DNA of 64,000 nucleotides, from positions 372,001-436,000 of the forward strand of contig NZ_WPIN01000007.1 of NCBI RefSeq assembly GCF_009754945.1, read 5' to 3'. This document shows positions 28,171 to 37,829 of the stretch, in pieces. This DNA is from Spirosoma arboris. GTDB taxonomy: Bacteria; Bacteroidota; Bacteroidia; Cytophagales; Spirosomataceae. The notes beneath the pieces are model-generated. The model was not told where the DNA came from and ran no database searches. It worked only from the letters and a program-made list of their open reading frames with translations. Position 1 is the first letter of the stretch. Each line of letters opens with the position of its first letter. The position numbers and the translations under genes were made by a program.

Positions 28171-29385
28171 ATGCACCTAAAAACAGGTACCCTTCTCCTC
28201 GCTTTATGGGGGCTCGACGGGCTGGCCTTGGCCCAGCGGGGCCTGCCGCCTAAAGAAAAAACCAGGTCTATTCTGGTGACCAAGTACGCTCAACACCTGG
28301 ATTTTCTGCCTCAACTCGTCAAGTTATTAAAAGTACCCGATGGCTGGCAAGTCAGCGTGGCGGCCAGCGGTTTAGGAAGACCCCGGATGCTCTATACGGG
28401 GTCAAACGGGGAGCTCTACATCACCCGCCGGGATGCCGGGGATGTGTTACTCTTAAAGGACACCAACAACGATACCAAATTTGATGACTTAGTAACGGTG
28501 GCCGCCGATTTTAAAGGCGTGCACGGCATTACCATCAAAGATGGCTGGATGTATTTGTGCAACAACAATCAATTGCGTCGCTACCAGCTGAAAGCCGATG
28601 GTACTCTGACCGAAACATGGGAAACCCTGATCGACGATCTGCCCAATGGCGGCCAGCACCCCAACCGAACCATCGATTTTGGCCCCGATGGCCTGCTTTA
28701 TATTTCGGTGGGAAGCGAGTGCAATGATTGTAAGGAAAGTGATAAGGAAATGGCTTCCATTTTACAGGTAAACCCCACTAGTTGGAAACGCACGATGTTT
28801 GCCACCGGCCTTCGTAATACGATTGGCTTTGACTGGCATCCCCAAACCGGTGAGCTATGGGGTATCGACAATGGCGGGGATGGCAAAGGTAACAAATGGC
28901 CGCCCGAAGAAGTCAATCATATTGTGAAAGGGGGCAACTATGGATTTCCCCTGGCGTATGGAAAACGAGAGGTGGACCAGAGCCGGGAAGATCCCGCTGG
29001 CGATACCAAAGAAGAGTGGGTGAAAAACACCGAACCCTCTACCTTGGAGCTGCGGGCTCACCAGGCCCCGATCGGCTTCCAGTTTTTCGGCAAAGCGGCT
29101 AACATTCCGGCTGACTACGCCGGAGACGGCCTGGTGGCCTGGCACGGCTCCTGGAACGCGAGCAAACCCGTTGGCTTTAAAGTGCAGCGCATCCATTTCG
29201 AAAATGGTGTGGCAACTAGCACCTCCGACTTCTTAACGGGGTTTCTAAAACCCGGTTTTCTACTCTTCAAGCGAAAAGCCCGCTTTGGCCGACCAGCGGG
29301 TATCACCGTAACCCCATCGGGTGTGGTCTATGTATCGGATGATGCCAATGGAGTTATTTACGCGGTTAAACGAACAGCTCTATGA
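28171..29385 (+). CDS. PQQ-dependent sugar (soluble glucose/sorbosone) dehydrogenase
   Basis: 404 residues with an N-terminal signal peptide ending near 'LALAQR'. A six-bladed beta-propeller is shown by 'GWQVSVAASGLGRPRMLYTG', 'VHGITIKDGWMYLCNNNQLR', 'PNRTIDFGPDGLLYISVGSE' and 'RNTIGFDWHPQTGELWGIDN'. 'GDGLVAWHGSWNASKPVGFK' is typical of the C-terminal blades. The family oxidises aldoses or sorbosone in the periplasm; the substrate here is unknown. Its stop overlaps the next start (ATGA). Confidence 0.88.
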   Translation: MHLKTGTLLLALWGLDGLALAQRGLPPKEKTRSILVTKYAQHLDFLPQLVKLLKVPDGWQVSVAASGLGRPRMLYTGSNGELYITRRDAGDVLLLKDTNNDTKFDDLVTVAADFKGVHGITIKDGWMYLCNNNQLRRYQLKADGTLTETWETLIDDLPNGGQHPNRTIDFGPDGLLYISVGSECNDCKESDKEMASILQVNPTSWKRTMFATGLRNTIGFDWHPQTGELWGIDNGGDGKGNKWPPEEVNHIVKGGNYGFPLAYGKREVDQSREDPAGDTKEEWVKNTEPSTLELRAHQAPIGFQFFGKAANIPADYAGDGLVAWHGSWNASKPVGFKVQRIHFENGVATSTSDFLTGFLKPGFLLFKRKARFGRPAGITVTPSGVVYVSDDANGVIYAVKRTAL

Positions 29386-30353
29386 ATAAGCCACTTCTCC
29401 TGTGCTTTTTGTTGTTCTATGGCTGTATTGCCATTAAGCCAACGACCCGAATTGACTTTGATGCGCCTGACAGCTACCCCGAAGGCATCGCCTATGATAG
29501 TGTTCGCCAGATCTACTACGTCTCGTCGGCTCGTACAGGTACCATTGGAAAGGTAAGCCCGCAGGGTGTCTATTCGGTGTTACACGCCGACAGTAGTTTA
29601 AAATCCACCTACGGTTTGAAAATCCATCCTGATGGCAAGCGTTTATTTGCCTGTGTGGGTGATGCCAACTATAGTAAGTTTACTTCTGCCGATACCCGGC
29701 GCAAAATGATCCGGCTGATCAGCGTCGATCTGACGAGTGGGAAACGCCTATCCGATGTTGACCTGTCGGGTCTAGTGCCCGGTAAACATTTCCCCAATGA
29801 CCTTACGTTTGATCCTACCGGTACGATTTATATGACAGATAGTTTTGCGCACGCGATTTACAAAATTACGCCGGACGGTCAGGCGTCGGTCCTTGCCAAA
29901 GACAAGAAATTTGAGACCCAGGGCATTGGCCTCAACGGGATTGTGTATCATCCCAGCGGCTTCTTACTGGTGGATAACAGCAATACCGGTCAGTTGTATA
30001 AAGTACCCATTAGTAATCCTCAAAACGTACAGAAGGTCGCCATCGACCAATACTTTCTAGGCGCAGATGGTTTATTGCTATCGGGCAACAATCGGCTGAC
30101 GATGGTGGTGAATGGGGGTAATGACAAAGTGTTTCAGATAACGACCGAGGATAATTGGCAAAGCGCTCAGTTGGCTAGTACGACCTTAATTGCGGATCGA
30201 TTTACCTATCCCTCTACAGCTACCCGGAATGGAAAGGACATTTGGGTAATGAATGCCAAATTCAATGAACTGGTTGACAGTAATGCGATCCCGGCTAAGA
30301 AATTCGCGCTTCAGCTGGCGGTACTTAAACCCGTTCCAAAACCCAAAAAATAA
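29382..30353 (+). CDS. SMP-30/gluconolactonase-like beta-propeller protein
   Basis: 323 residues with a probable lipoprotein signal ('LLLCFLLFYGC'). Propeller blades include 'SYPEGIAYDSVRQIYYVSSA', 'GLKIHPDGKRLFACVGDANY', 'HFPNDLTFDPTGTIYMTDSF' and 'LNGIVYHPSGFLLVDNSNTG'. The fold is that of SMP-30 lactonases. Overlap with the sugar dehydrogenase suggests the pair oxidise a sugar and then open the lactone in the periplasm (inference). Confidence 0.8.
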   Translation: MNKPLLLCFLLFYGCIAIKPTTRIDFDAPDSYPEGIAYDSVRQIYYVSSARTGTIGKVSPQGVYSVLHADSSLKSTYGLKIHPDGKRLFACVGDANYSKFTSADTRRKMIRLISVDLTSGKRLSDVDLSGLVPGKHFPNDLTFDPTGTIYMTDSFAHAIYKITPDGQASVLAKDKKFETQGIGLNGIVYHPSGFLLVDNSNTGQLYKVPISNPQNVQKVAIDQYFLGADGLLLSGNNRLTMVVNGGNDKVFQITTEDNWQSAQLASTTLIADRFTYPSTATRNGKDIWVMNAKFNELVDSNAIPAKKFALQLAVLKPVPKPKK

Positions 30354-30541
30354 TTCGTTAAACTATAGAAAGTCAGCTTAGGTTGACCACGATTCTTTAG
30401 TATTCTTGTTAGTTTTTAAAAGTACTTTAAAGGGTCATAACCTAAATTTTGGTGTATATAAAGCTGTACACAATCCGAGAATAACGAAACAAATAGAACC
30501 TAAGCATGTTACATTAACTCAACTAAATCAACTCAACGACC

Positions 30542-31066
30542 ATGGCAACTAAAACCAAAACCGAACAGGAAGGTGCCTTAACTGAATTGTTTCAGGATGA
30601 ACTGAAAGATATTTACTGGGCCGAAAAACACCTGGTAAAAAATCTGCCTAAACTAGCCAAAGGCGCTACGTCTGAGCAGTTAAAAGCCGCCTTTGAAAAA
30701 CACCTGGCTGAAACTGAGGGACACGTTACCCGTCTGGAGCAGGTCTTTGCCGCTATTGGTGAAAAGCCAACTGCTAAAAAATGTCAGGCGATGGATGGTT
30801 TGGTCAAAGAAGCCAAAGAACTGCTGGAAGATACTGACGAAGGAACGTTGACACGTGATGCGGCATTAATCTCAGCGGCTCAAAAGGTGGAACACTACGA
30901 GATCGCTTCCTACGGTACACTCAAAACACTGGCGAGTGTCTTAGGCCACTCGGAAGCTGTCAGTCTTTTGGAGCAGACGTTAGCCGAAGAAAAGACAACG
31001 GATGAATTATTAACCCAGATTGCCGAAAGCTCGGTGAATGTGTTAGCCAGTCAAGAACCTGCCTAA
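30542..31066 (+). CDS. DUF892 ferritin-like protein (YciE/YciF family)
   Basis: 174 residues. The DUF892 signature is complete: 'LTELFQDELKDIYWAEKHLV', 'FEKHLAETEGHVTRLEQVFA', 'KKCQAMDGLVKEAKELL', 'AAQKVEHYEIASYGTLKTLA' and 'LLEQTLAEEKTTDELLTQIA'. It is a four-helix ferritin-like fold with conserved metal-binding E/H residues and belongs to the stress-induced YciE/YciF group. Confidence 0.92.
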   Translation: MATKTKTEQEGALTELFQDELKDIYWAEKHLVKNLPKLAKGATSEQLKAAFEKHLAETEGHVTRLEQVFAAIGEKPTAKKCQAMDGLVKEAKELLEDTDEGTLTRDAALISAAQKVEHYEIASYGTLKTLASVLGHSEAVSLLEQTLAEEKTTDELLTQIAESSVNVLASQEPA

Positions 31067-31086
31067 GTCGTTTCCAGGACCAACCT

Positions 31087-31130
31087 AGCCAACAGGTGGT
31101 AAAGGCCCGATCCTTTACTACTTGTTGGCT
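31087..31130. terminator. 19-bp stem-loop after the DUF892 gene
   Basis: The arms 31087-31105 and 31112-31130 pair along 19 positions with two G-T wobbles and a 6-base loop. The placement 20 bp after the stop codon fits a terminator. Confidence 0.6.
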
Positions 31131-31191
31131 GACTATTAAAAATATCCTAGTAGAATAAGGCGCGCCATTACTTGACAGGCTTAACGTTCTG

Positions 31192-31840
31192 ATGAAAAAT
31201 TCTGTATGAAAATAGTCTGTCCCTCATCCTGTTCCTGCTGACAGTTTTAACCTTAGCCGGACAGATTGTGGTTGGCAGGCATGAATTTAACGATGAACTG
31301 GCTGATTATGGACGCTCTCCGCTTTCCTTACCCGCTTATTTGACGAGCGATCATTGTATTGAAGCTATCTTTGAAAACGGGGAAGGTGAATTGTTACAAA
31401 TGGGGCTTTATGTGCTACTAACCGTTTCCCTGGTTCAAAAAGGATCTTCTGAATCAAAAAGCCTTTCTGAACCCGAGGAAGGGGACCGCGTTCCTTCAGC
31501 GAAACGCCGAGGAGCGTCCTGGCCGGTTCAGCAGGGTAAATGGCACTTAAAACTGTATCAGAATTCCCTTAGTATCGTCTATTTTTTGCTATTTGGTTTA
31601 TCGTTCTGGCTACACGCGATTGGGGGCGTTAAGCAGTATAACGTCGAACAAGCCTTGATGGGAAAAAACCCAGATGCTGACGCTTATGCAATTCATGGGG
31701 ACGAGCGAATTCTGATTTCAGTCGCGGCAAAACTGGCAGAGTGAGTTTCTCTCCGTACTCTCAATTGTGATCCTCTCTATTTTTCTGCGTCGCCTCAATC
31801 CAAGCCGGTCGATGCACCAAATCAGCAGACAGGAGACTAA
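31192..31840 (+). pseudogene. DUF6766-family membrane protein, broken by several lesions
   Basis: A DUF6766 protein can be followed across three frames. The first helix reads 'YENSLSLILFLLTVLTLAGQ' (31205 on) but is out of phase with the ATG at 31192. The middle runs 'VVGRHEFNDELADYGRSPLS' to 'NSLSIVYFLLFGLSFWLHAI'. The end is displaced: 'FQSRQNWQSEFLSVLSIVIL' lies in another phase after a TGG-to-TGA change (31713-31715). 'PQSKPVDAPNQQTGD' is in a further phase to a stop at 31840. At least three frameshifts and one nonsense codon rule out a functional product. Confidence 0.75.
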
Positions 31841-31859
31841 TTGAACGGGGACCAAGTTT

Positions 31860-32264
31860 ATGGCTCATCTCATTACCTATAGTCGATACCATTTTTTCAA
31901 TGGAATTCTTCAAGAAGCTTTTTCAAAAAAGAGGCTCCAACACATCGGATTCTCCGGCAAAGTTGAATTGGCGGATTCTTTGAGTCAGGTTGCTGAACTG
32001 CCGTTAAGTGATCAGCATAAGGAGGCCTTGCTTGAATGTGATTAAGCGGTAGTCTTCAATCCCAAAGCTCATTTACCCTATTCTATACAGCTTTTGGCAA
32101 CCAATGCACTGGATGATCGAGAGAAGACGATTGGAAGCGATATGACTTAATTAGAAAACCTCACTTTAAAACCAATTACCCACTTTTTACTCAAGTTTGT
32201 ATAACTACCCATTGGGAATCCACTCGCAGAGACAGAAAAATGCCGGTCAACGGTTTTAGGGTAA
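31860..32264 (+). pseudogene. Unidentified gene with three in-frame stops
   Basis: From ATG 31860 the frame reads 'MAHLITYSRYHFFNGILQEA' to 'ALLECD', then TAA at 32043. It continues with well-composed sequence 'AVVFNPKAHLPYSIQLLATN' and 'ALDDREKTIGSDMT', a TAA at 32148, 'LENLTLKPITHFLLKFV', a TAA at 32202, and ends at 32264. The coding character across stops suggests a decayed gene of about 130 codons. I do not recognise the family. Confidence 0.4.
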
Positions 32265-32517
32265 AGTGTAGCGAGAGAATAGAGAATTGTATAATTTCTG
32301 CAGGTTGCTTAACTGCTTATCACAAAGCAGTTTCCCGTAGGATAAAACTATATTTTATTCGATTAGGTTATTTGCAACAAGAATTACTTTTGTCACTCAC
32401 AATCAACGGATGTGGACCTTGCTTGTGACTTAGGGCCCGAATGAGTAAGTGGTTTTAATTCAGGTAAAAGATCAAGAAACTACGTACAGGTAGGATCAAG
32501 CCATTCTTTTATTAACT

Positions 32518-35460
32518 GTGGGAATAACGACTACTGAAGATGAGTATCCCTTTTTAAAGGGCGGTGGAGAAATGGGTGAACTCACCCGCAGGTATGACTG
32601 GACGATGACGTCCCTGGGAACACCCGATCAATGGCCCCAAAGCCTGCGGACAACGCTCAGCATACTCCTCAACTCTCGCTTTCCCATGTTCCTGTTTTGG
32701 GGACCCGAGCACCTTTGTTTTTATAACGATGCGTACCGGCCTAGTCTGGGTAATGACGGAAAGCATCCGTACGCGCTTGGCAAACCCGGAGCCCAGGTGT
32801 GGCCCGAAATTTGGGAATTTATTAAACCTCTGATCGATCAGGTGCTGGCCGGTCAGGGCGCTACCTGGAACGAAGATCAACTGTTGCCCATCTACCGGAA
32901 CGGCCAGATGGAAGATGTGTACTGGACGTTTAGCTATAGCCCCGTCAGTGATGAATCAGGGCATCCCCGTGGTGTGTTTGTCACGTGTACCGAAACCACC
33001 AGGTCCGTTATTGCCCGCCAGGAAACGCAGCAGGCGCAACGGCAGATACTGGATTCCTTCGAAGAATCTCCCGTAGGCATTGCCATCATTAACGAAGAGA
33101 ACTTAACGTTCCGCATGGCCAACCCCTTCTATGGCCAGCTCGTCGGCCGAACACCCGGGCAACTCCTTGGTAAACCTTTATTGGAGGCACTGCCCGAAAT
33201 CAAGGGCCAAGGCTTTGAGGAACTACTCCGGCAGGTGATCGCCACGGGTATTCCTTATATCGCTTCTGAAACAGCCGTTAACTTGGTTCGCCACCATCAA
33301 CCGGAAACGATTTATGTGGATATGACCTATCAGCCCCGGCGGGAAATCGATCCAAAGACTCGTGAGGAACGTATTTCGGGTGTGCTCGTGGTAGTAACCG
33401 ATGTGACTCAGCAGGTACGAAGCCGGCAACTAATAGCTGATCGGGAAGCCCGATTCCGCTCCTTGATTGAGCAGGCACCCGTGGCCACCGGCTTGTTCGT
33501 AGGAAAAAATTTAACCATTGAGCTGGCCAATGGGCCTATGCTCCGCTTTTGGGGGAAAGGGCCTGATGTGTTTGGTAAACCGTTAGCGGAGGTGCTGCCC
33601 GAATTGGCCGAGCAACCTTTCCTCAACATTTTGGACCAGGTGTATACGACCGGCCAAGCCTACCAGGCCATGGCTGATCGTTGCGATTTAGTAATCGACG
33701 GCCAGGTACGTAACTTTTACTTCAATTTCGCCTATCAGCCCATCGTGGATGAGCAGGGCCAGGTCTATGCCATTCTGGATATGGCAGTCGATGTGACCGA
33801 GCAGGTGCTGGCCCAACAAGCCTTGCAGGAGAGCGAGCGCTTTTCCCGCACCGTCTTCTACAACTCTCCCGTCGCCAAGCTGGTCTATATTGGAGAGGAT
33901 ATGATCCTACGGGAAGCCAATGAAAAGATGCTTGCCATCTTCGGGCGGGATGCTTCGATCCTGGGAAAGCCCATCATGGAAGCCATCCCCGAATTAAAAC
34001 AGACTCGCCTACTGGAGAAGTACCGACGAGTACTGGCCACCGGCGAGATTCATGTGGAAGTGGCCGAGCGCATTGAGCTCCTCAAGCAGGGTGAGTCCTA
34101 TTGGGGTTATTACGATTATACTTATAAGCCGCTGTTTGACACCACTGGGAAGCCGTATGGGGTTATTTTCACGGTGATCGAAGTCACCGAACAGGTACTG
34201 GATCGGCAAAAGCTGGAAGAAACCCAAGCCAGCCTGCGGGGGGCCATCGAGTTAGCACAACTAGGTACCTGGAGCATTGATGTAGCCACCCATGGACTGA
34301 CCTATTCAGACCGCTTGATTGAGTGGTTTGGCTATGATCCTAAAGCGCAGGACTACACTCAGGTGATTCCTATTTTGGATCCCAGCGATCAAGAGCGGGT
34401 TGATAGGGCCATCGCCTGGGCACTTCATCCTGAATCTAACGGAATTTATAATGAAATTTATACCGTCATTCATCCTCAGACGGGCCAGAGACGAGTCCTG
34501 CATGCCCAGGGAAAGACGGTCTTTGATACTAATGGGAAAGCGGTTCGGCTCAATGGTACCGCTCAGGATATTACGATCCAACGGAATAGTCAGCTCGTTC
34601 TGGAACAGCAGGTACAGGAGCGCACCGAAGAGCTGGCTGCCACGAACGAGGAATTAGCGGCTATCAATGAAGAATTGGAGGCCAGTAATGAAGAATACGC
34701 GGCCATCAATGAAGAATTAGAAGAGGCCAGCGGGCAGTTGATGCGCTCAAATGAGAATTTACAACGCTTTGCCTATGTGGCTTCTCATGATTTGCAGGAG
34801 CCCCTGCGCAAAGTCCAACAATTTGGGGACTTGCTTAAGTCTCAGTATGCTGACCAATTGGGCGAAGGAGTTAGCTATCTGGAGCGGATGCAGTCAGCCG
34901 CTAGCCGCATGTCCAGGCTCATTAAGGATTTACTTGACTTCTCACGCATCTCCACCCAACGAGATACAGTGAGTTCGGTGGAAATGCGTGAGGTGATCCA
35001 GTCAGTACTAACTGATTTAGAACTGCGGATTCAAGAAAGTTTGGCTGTCGTCGAGGTTGATTCTCTACCGATCGTCGAGGGGGATCGGTCGCAGTTAGAG
35101 CAGCTTTTTCTCAACTTAGTGAGCAACGCGTTAAAGTTTCATCGGGCAGAGATTATCCCCCAAATTCGCATTCGTTCTCAACTTGTCCAGGCGGTTGAAC
35201 TTCCTCCCTCGGTAAAGCCCGTATGGTCAACTCCGGTCTATCACCGGATCGATGTGATCGATAACGGTATTGGCTTTGATGAGAAGTATTTGGATCGCTT
35301 GTTTAAAGTGTTCCAGCGATTGCATGGGCGGAATGAATTTGCGGGCACCGGCATTGGATTGGCGATTTGTGAGAAAGTGGCTTCTAATCATGGCGGAGCC
35401 ATTACGGCCCACAGTAGTCCCGGACAGGGAGCCACCTTTAGTGTGTATTTACCGGCTTAG
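32518..35460 (+). CDS. Multi-PAS sensor histidine kinase
   Basis: 980 residues from a GTG start. It is soluble, with no transmembrane segment. An N-terminal PAS-like domain (~20-165, 'RFPMFLFWGPEHLCFYNDAY') is followed by PAS domains near 180-300, 310-430, 440-565 and 570-690. A glutamate-rich coiled coil ('LAATNEELAAINEELEASNE') follows. The HisKA motif 'YVASHDLQEPLRKVQQFGDL' is near 755 with phospho-His in 'SHD'. The ATPase domain has 'LNLVSNALKFH', 'IDVIDNGIGFDEKY' and 'GTGIGLAICEKV'. The adjacent receiver-only gene at 35573 is the likely partner. Confidence 0.95.
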   Translation: MGITTTEDEYPFLKGGGEMGELTRRYDWTMTSLGTPDQWPQSLRTTLSILLNSRFPMFLFWGPEHLCFYNDAYRPSLGNDGKHPYALGKPGAQVWPEIWEFIKPLIDQVLAGQGATWNEDQLLPIYRNGQMEDVYWTFSYSPVSDESGHPRGVFVTCTETTRSVIARQETQQAQRQILDSFEESPVGIAIINEENLTFRMANPFYGQLVGRTPGQLLGKPLLEALPEIKGQGFEELLRQVIATGIPYIASETAVNLVRHHQPETIYVDMTYQPRREIDPKTREERISGVLVVVTDVTQQVRSRQLIADREARFRSLIEQAPVATGLFVGKNLTIELANGPMLRFWGKGPDVFGKPLAEVLPELAEQPFLNILDQVYTTGQAYQAMADRCDLVIDGQVRNFYFNFAYQPIVDEQGQVYAILDMAVDVTEQVLAQQALQESERFSRTVFYNSPVAKLVYIGEDMILREANEKMLAIFGRDASILGKPIMEAIPELKQTRLLEKYRRVLATGEIHVEVAERIELLKQGESYWGYYDYTYKPLFDTTGKPYGVIFTVIEVTEQVLDRQKLEETQASLRGAIELAQLGTWSIDVATHGLTYSDRLIEWFGYDPKAQDYTQVIPILDPSDQERVDRAIAWALHPESNGIYNEIYTVIHPQTGQRRVLHAQGKTVFDTNGKAVRLNGTAQDITIQRNSQLVLEQQVQERTEELAATNEELAAINEELEASNEEYAAINEELEEASGQLMRSNENLQRFAYVASHDLQEPLRKVQQFGDLLKSQYADQLGEGVSYLERMQSAASRMSRLIKDLLDFSRISTQRDTVSSVEMREVIQSVLTDLELRIQESLAVVEVDSLPIVEGDRSQLEQLFLNLVSNALKFHRAEIIPQIRIRSQLVQAVELPPSVKPVWSTPVYHRIDVIDNGIGFDEKYLDRLFKVFQRLHGRNEFAGTGIGLAICEKVASNHGGAITAHSSPGQGATFSVYLPA

Positions 35461-35572
35461 CCTAAACCGGTCAGTTGAGTAACGCATACACAACTTAAAT
35501 TTCGATTAGCGAATAAATTATTAGGCGCTTATTCCGAAATTAGCGACCACTCAACCGTATCGAATTAACTGT

Positions 35573-35977
35573 ATGCCTAGGACCAACCCACCCCAAATCT
35601 GGATTGTCGATGATGATGAGGATGATCAATACTTGTTCGCGGGCGCTTTTAAATCCCTGTCCCCTTCGCTTCGCGTTCAGCTCTTCAATGATGGCGAGGA
35701 TCTCCTACCCGCCCTCGCGCAAAGCACCCGATTACCCGATCTGATTATTTTGGATTTGAATATGCCCCGTGTGAATGGGTTTGAGGCGCTCAAGTTACTA
35801 CGGGCGGAGCCGTCTTATCAACGTTTACCAGTCATTGTGCTAACCACATCGGACCAGTTAGAAGACCAGACAAAAGCCTTGGCATTAGGCGCGGATGGTT
35901 TTCTGACGAAACCGCCCTCGTTTGATAAAATTCTAATTCTGTTTGAACAGCTTGTGCAGCAATGGCAACTGGTCTAA
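35573..35977 (+). CDS. Single-domain response regulator (CheY-like)
   Basis: 134 residues, one receiver domain. Acidic pocket 'WIVDDDEDDQYLFAGAF', phosphoacceptor in 'LIILDLNMPRVNGFEALKLL', threonine switch 'IVLTTSDQ', and lysine in 'GFLTKPPSF'. With no output domain it must act by protein contact or phosphotransfer. It lies 112 bp downstream of the multi-PAS kinase, same strand. Confidence 0.95.
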   Translation: MPRTNPPQIWIVDDDEDDQYLFAGAFKSLSPSLRVQLFNDGEDLLPALAQSTRLPDLIILDLNMPRVNGFEALKLLRAEPSYQRLPVIVLTTSDQLEDQTKALALGADGFLTKPPSFDKILILFEQLVQQWQLV

Positions 35978-36064
35978 TGAATGGTTTACTAGTCCAAATT
36001 ATTTAGCTCCGTATGCCGATTCCTCACCGGTCTCGTTTTAATCGTGTAGGATTAGATGCGGGCA

Positions 36065-36679
36065 TTATTCCACATACCTGTCAGTCAGCAAAGCCTCCAA
36101 ATTCATTTGCGGGGAAGATGTGATGTCGGCTTTCAACATCCGCTTCATATATACCAGCGCCGTTTGCGTATGCTCCTCCGATGCCGAGGCTACACAGTCA
36201 GCCGGAACCGATACAATTAATTCACGCATATAGGCATCAATGGCCGAGAACAAGATGCAGGCATCGGCGCTCAGGCCAGTTAGTATCACGTGCTTCACCT
36301 GTAAATAGCCCAGCAAGGTGGCTAACGTTGTCTCATAAAAAGCAGAATGTTTAGGCTTAAGCACAAAATAATCATCCGGTTCTGGGAGTAATAATTCGGC
36401 TAATCGTTGACCACGTACCTGATCGGTCAGACAATGATTAACTACTTCTTTAAGATCCGACCGCCAACGACCGAAGTTATCATTGATGTAAATGACCGGT
36501 ATATGCAGGCATTTAGCTTGTTGCTTTAAGCGGGCAATTTTTTCAGCGGCTGAGGTTGCCGCTACGACAAAGAGATCACCCTCTGGAAACTCCAGATCGT
36601 TGATCATATCAATAATAAGCAAAGCAATCGGGCAGTTGTCCGGTGCATTTCCGTGCAAATTGGTATTCTGCTTTTCCAT
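36065..36679 (-). CDS. Isochorismatase-family cysteine hydrolase
   Basis: 204 residues. Catalytic triad positions are visible: Asp in 'ALLIIDMINDLEFPEGD', Lys in 'VLKPKHSAFYETTLATLLGY' and Cys in 'ILTGLSADACILFSAIDAYM'. The family includes nicotinamidases and isochorismatases; the substrate cannot be assigned from sequence. It is a single gene, oriented against its neighbours. Confidence 0.88.
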   Translation of the reverse strand: MEKQNTNLHGNAPDNCPIALLIIDMINDLEFPEGDLFVVAATSAAEKIARLKQQAKCLHIPVIYINDNFGRWRSDLKEVVNHCLTDQVRGQRLAELLLPEPDDYFVLKPKHSAFYETTLATLLGYLQVKHVILTGLSADACILFSAIDAYMRELIVSVPADCVASASEEHTQTALVYMKRMLKADITSSPQMNLEALLTDRYVE

Positions 36680-36911
36680 GGTTTGTTTACTAGCATTTCA
36701 TTGAGTTGATGCGTAGCGTATTCTTGTTTGACAATCTGTAAACCGTTTCAACTTGGTGAGCGTTAATCGGAGATAGCCTGGTTAATATCGTTTAAACGAT
36801 AATTCCTATTGTAAAAGGCTATAAGTGGCTATTCATAATTAAAAAGTGATTAAACCACCAACAGGCACCACTTTCTGGATGTATATAAAACAGCCTAATG
36901 GCTATACGGTT

Positions 36912-37793
36912 ATGCACCATTTTTATTGGTTTCAGCACAGGATTGGGAACCACATTAATCAACGGCATCAAAACGCATTGGGTAGCCATTGTATACCGTT
37001 CGCGCTTTGCTTGAGCTTACTCAGTGGGTTCCTTTTTCTATTAGCGGGCTGCCAGCGGGTCTACCACGATCGACGGAGCATTCAGGAATTAAATCAGACC
37101 TTTCGGATCAATAAAGAACAATCCCTTTTTTACACCGACAAGCAACACAGGCAACAAAGTAAACAACTAACCAAGCCCGCAACGGCGGCCCTTTATGTCC
37201 AGAATGATACGCTGTTTGCCGAGTTTCTCAAAGCCTCCCTACCCCTTAGCGACGGCAATCCAGCGACGATTGATCAATCGGATTCCGCCTATGTCTTTTT
37301 AGTGAACCCTAAGCCTCAAAATATCCCCGTCGATGGTAAAAGTCCCTGGTTCCGCTATCATTTTACCTCCTTCGATATGGACCTGGTTACTATCCCTTTT
37401 AAATACCGCTTAGCCCAACCGGGAATGGTGGCTCAACTTACAACGAATGCCAATGCCGCTGTTTATCTAGGGTTACGCTATGACCAGGGCTATCAGCGGA
37501 ACGTCTTTTATCACCATCAGCAACGCTCCGAGATTCGGTCGTTTAGCGTGGGTATAGGGGGTTTGCTGGGGCTTACAGCCGCCACGGTAGGCCCCTTTTC
37601 GACGACTAGTCAGGTAACCGATGAGTATGAGGGAGCCTGTTTAAGTTACGGGCTGGCTACCATTTTCGGGTATCGAGCGGTTACGCTTGGCCTGGCAGTT
37701 GGTTATGATCGGTTACTGGATTCAAATCGCTCCCTCTGGCGCTATCACCAAAAAAACTGGTTCGGCATCACGATTGGTCTGAATCTGAACTAA
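36912..37793 (+). CDS. Probable lipoprotein with outer-membrane-like C-terminus
   Basis: About 293 residues from the ATG at 36912; a GTG at 36846 would extend it by 22. A hydrophobic segment ends in a lipobox ('LLSGFLFLLAGC'). The middle is soluble ('SPWFRYHFTSFDMDLVTIPF' with 'KYRL'). The rest alternates in a beta-barrel style ('AAVYLGLRYDQGYQRNVFYH', 'IFGYRAVTLGLAVGYDRLLD'). It probably sits in the outer membrane. Family unknown. Confidence 0.65.
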   Translation: MHHFYWFQHRIGNHINQRHQNALGSHCIPFALCLSLLSGFLFLLAGCQRVYHDRRSIQELNQTFRINKEQSLFYTDKQHRQQSKQLTKPATAALYVQNDTLFAEFLKASLPLSDGNPATIDQSDSAYVFLVNPKPQNIPVDGKSPWFRYHFTSFDMDLVTIPFKYRLAQPGMVAQLTTNANAAVYLGLRYDQGYQRNVFYHHQQRSEIRSFSVGIGGLLGLTAATVGPFSTTSQVTDEYEGACLSYGLATIFGYRAVTLGLAVGYDRLLDSNRSLWRYHQKNWFGITIGLNLN

Positions 37794-37829
37794 TACCAAA
37801 TCGAATATCACCTTTTAAACAAATCAATC

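Noticed and set aside
32240..32428. 62-codon open frame before the multi-PAS kinase
   Set aside because: Overlaps the end of a decayed gene and has no recognisable feature.
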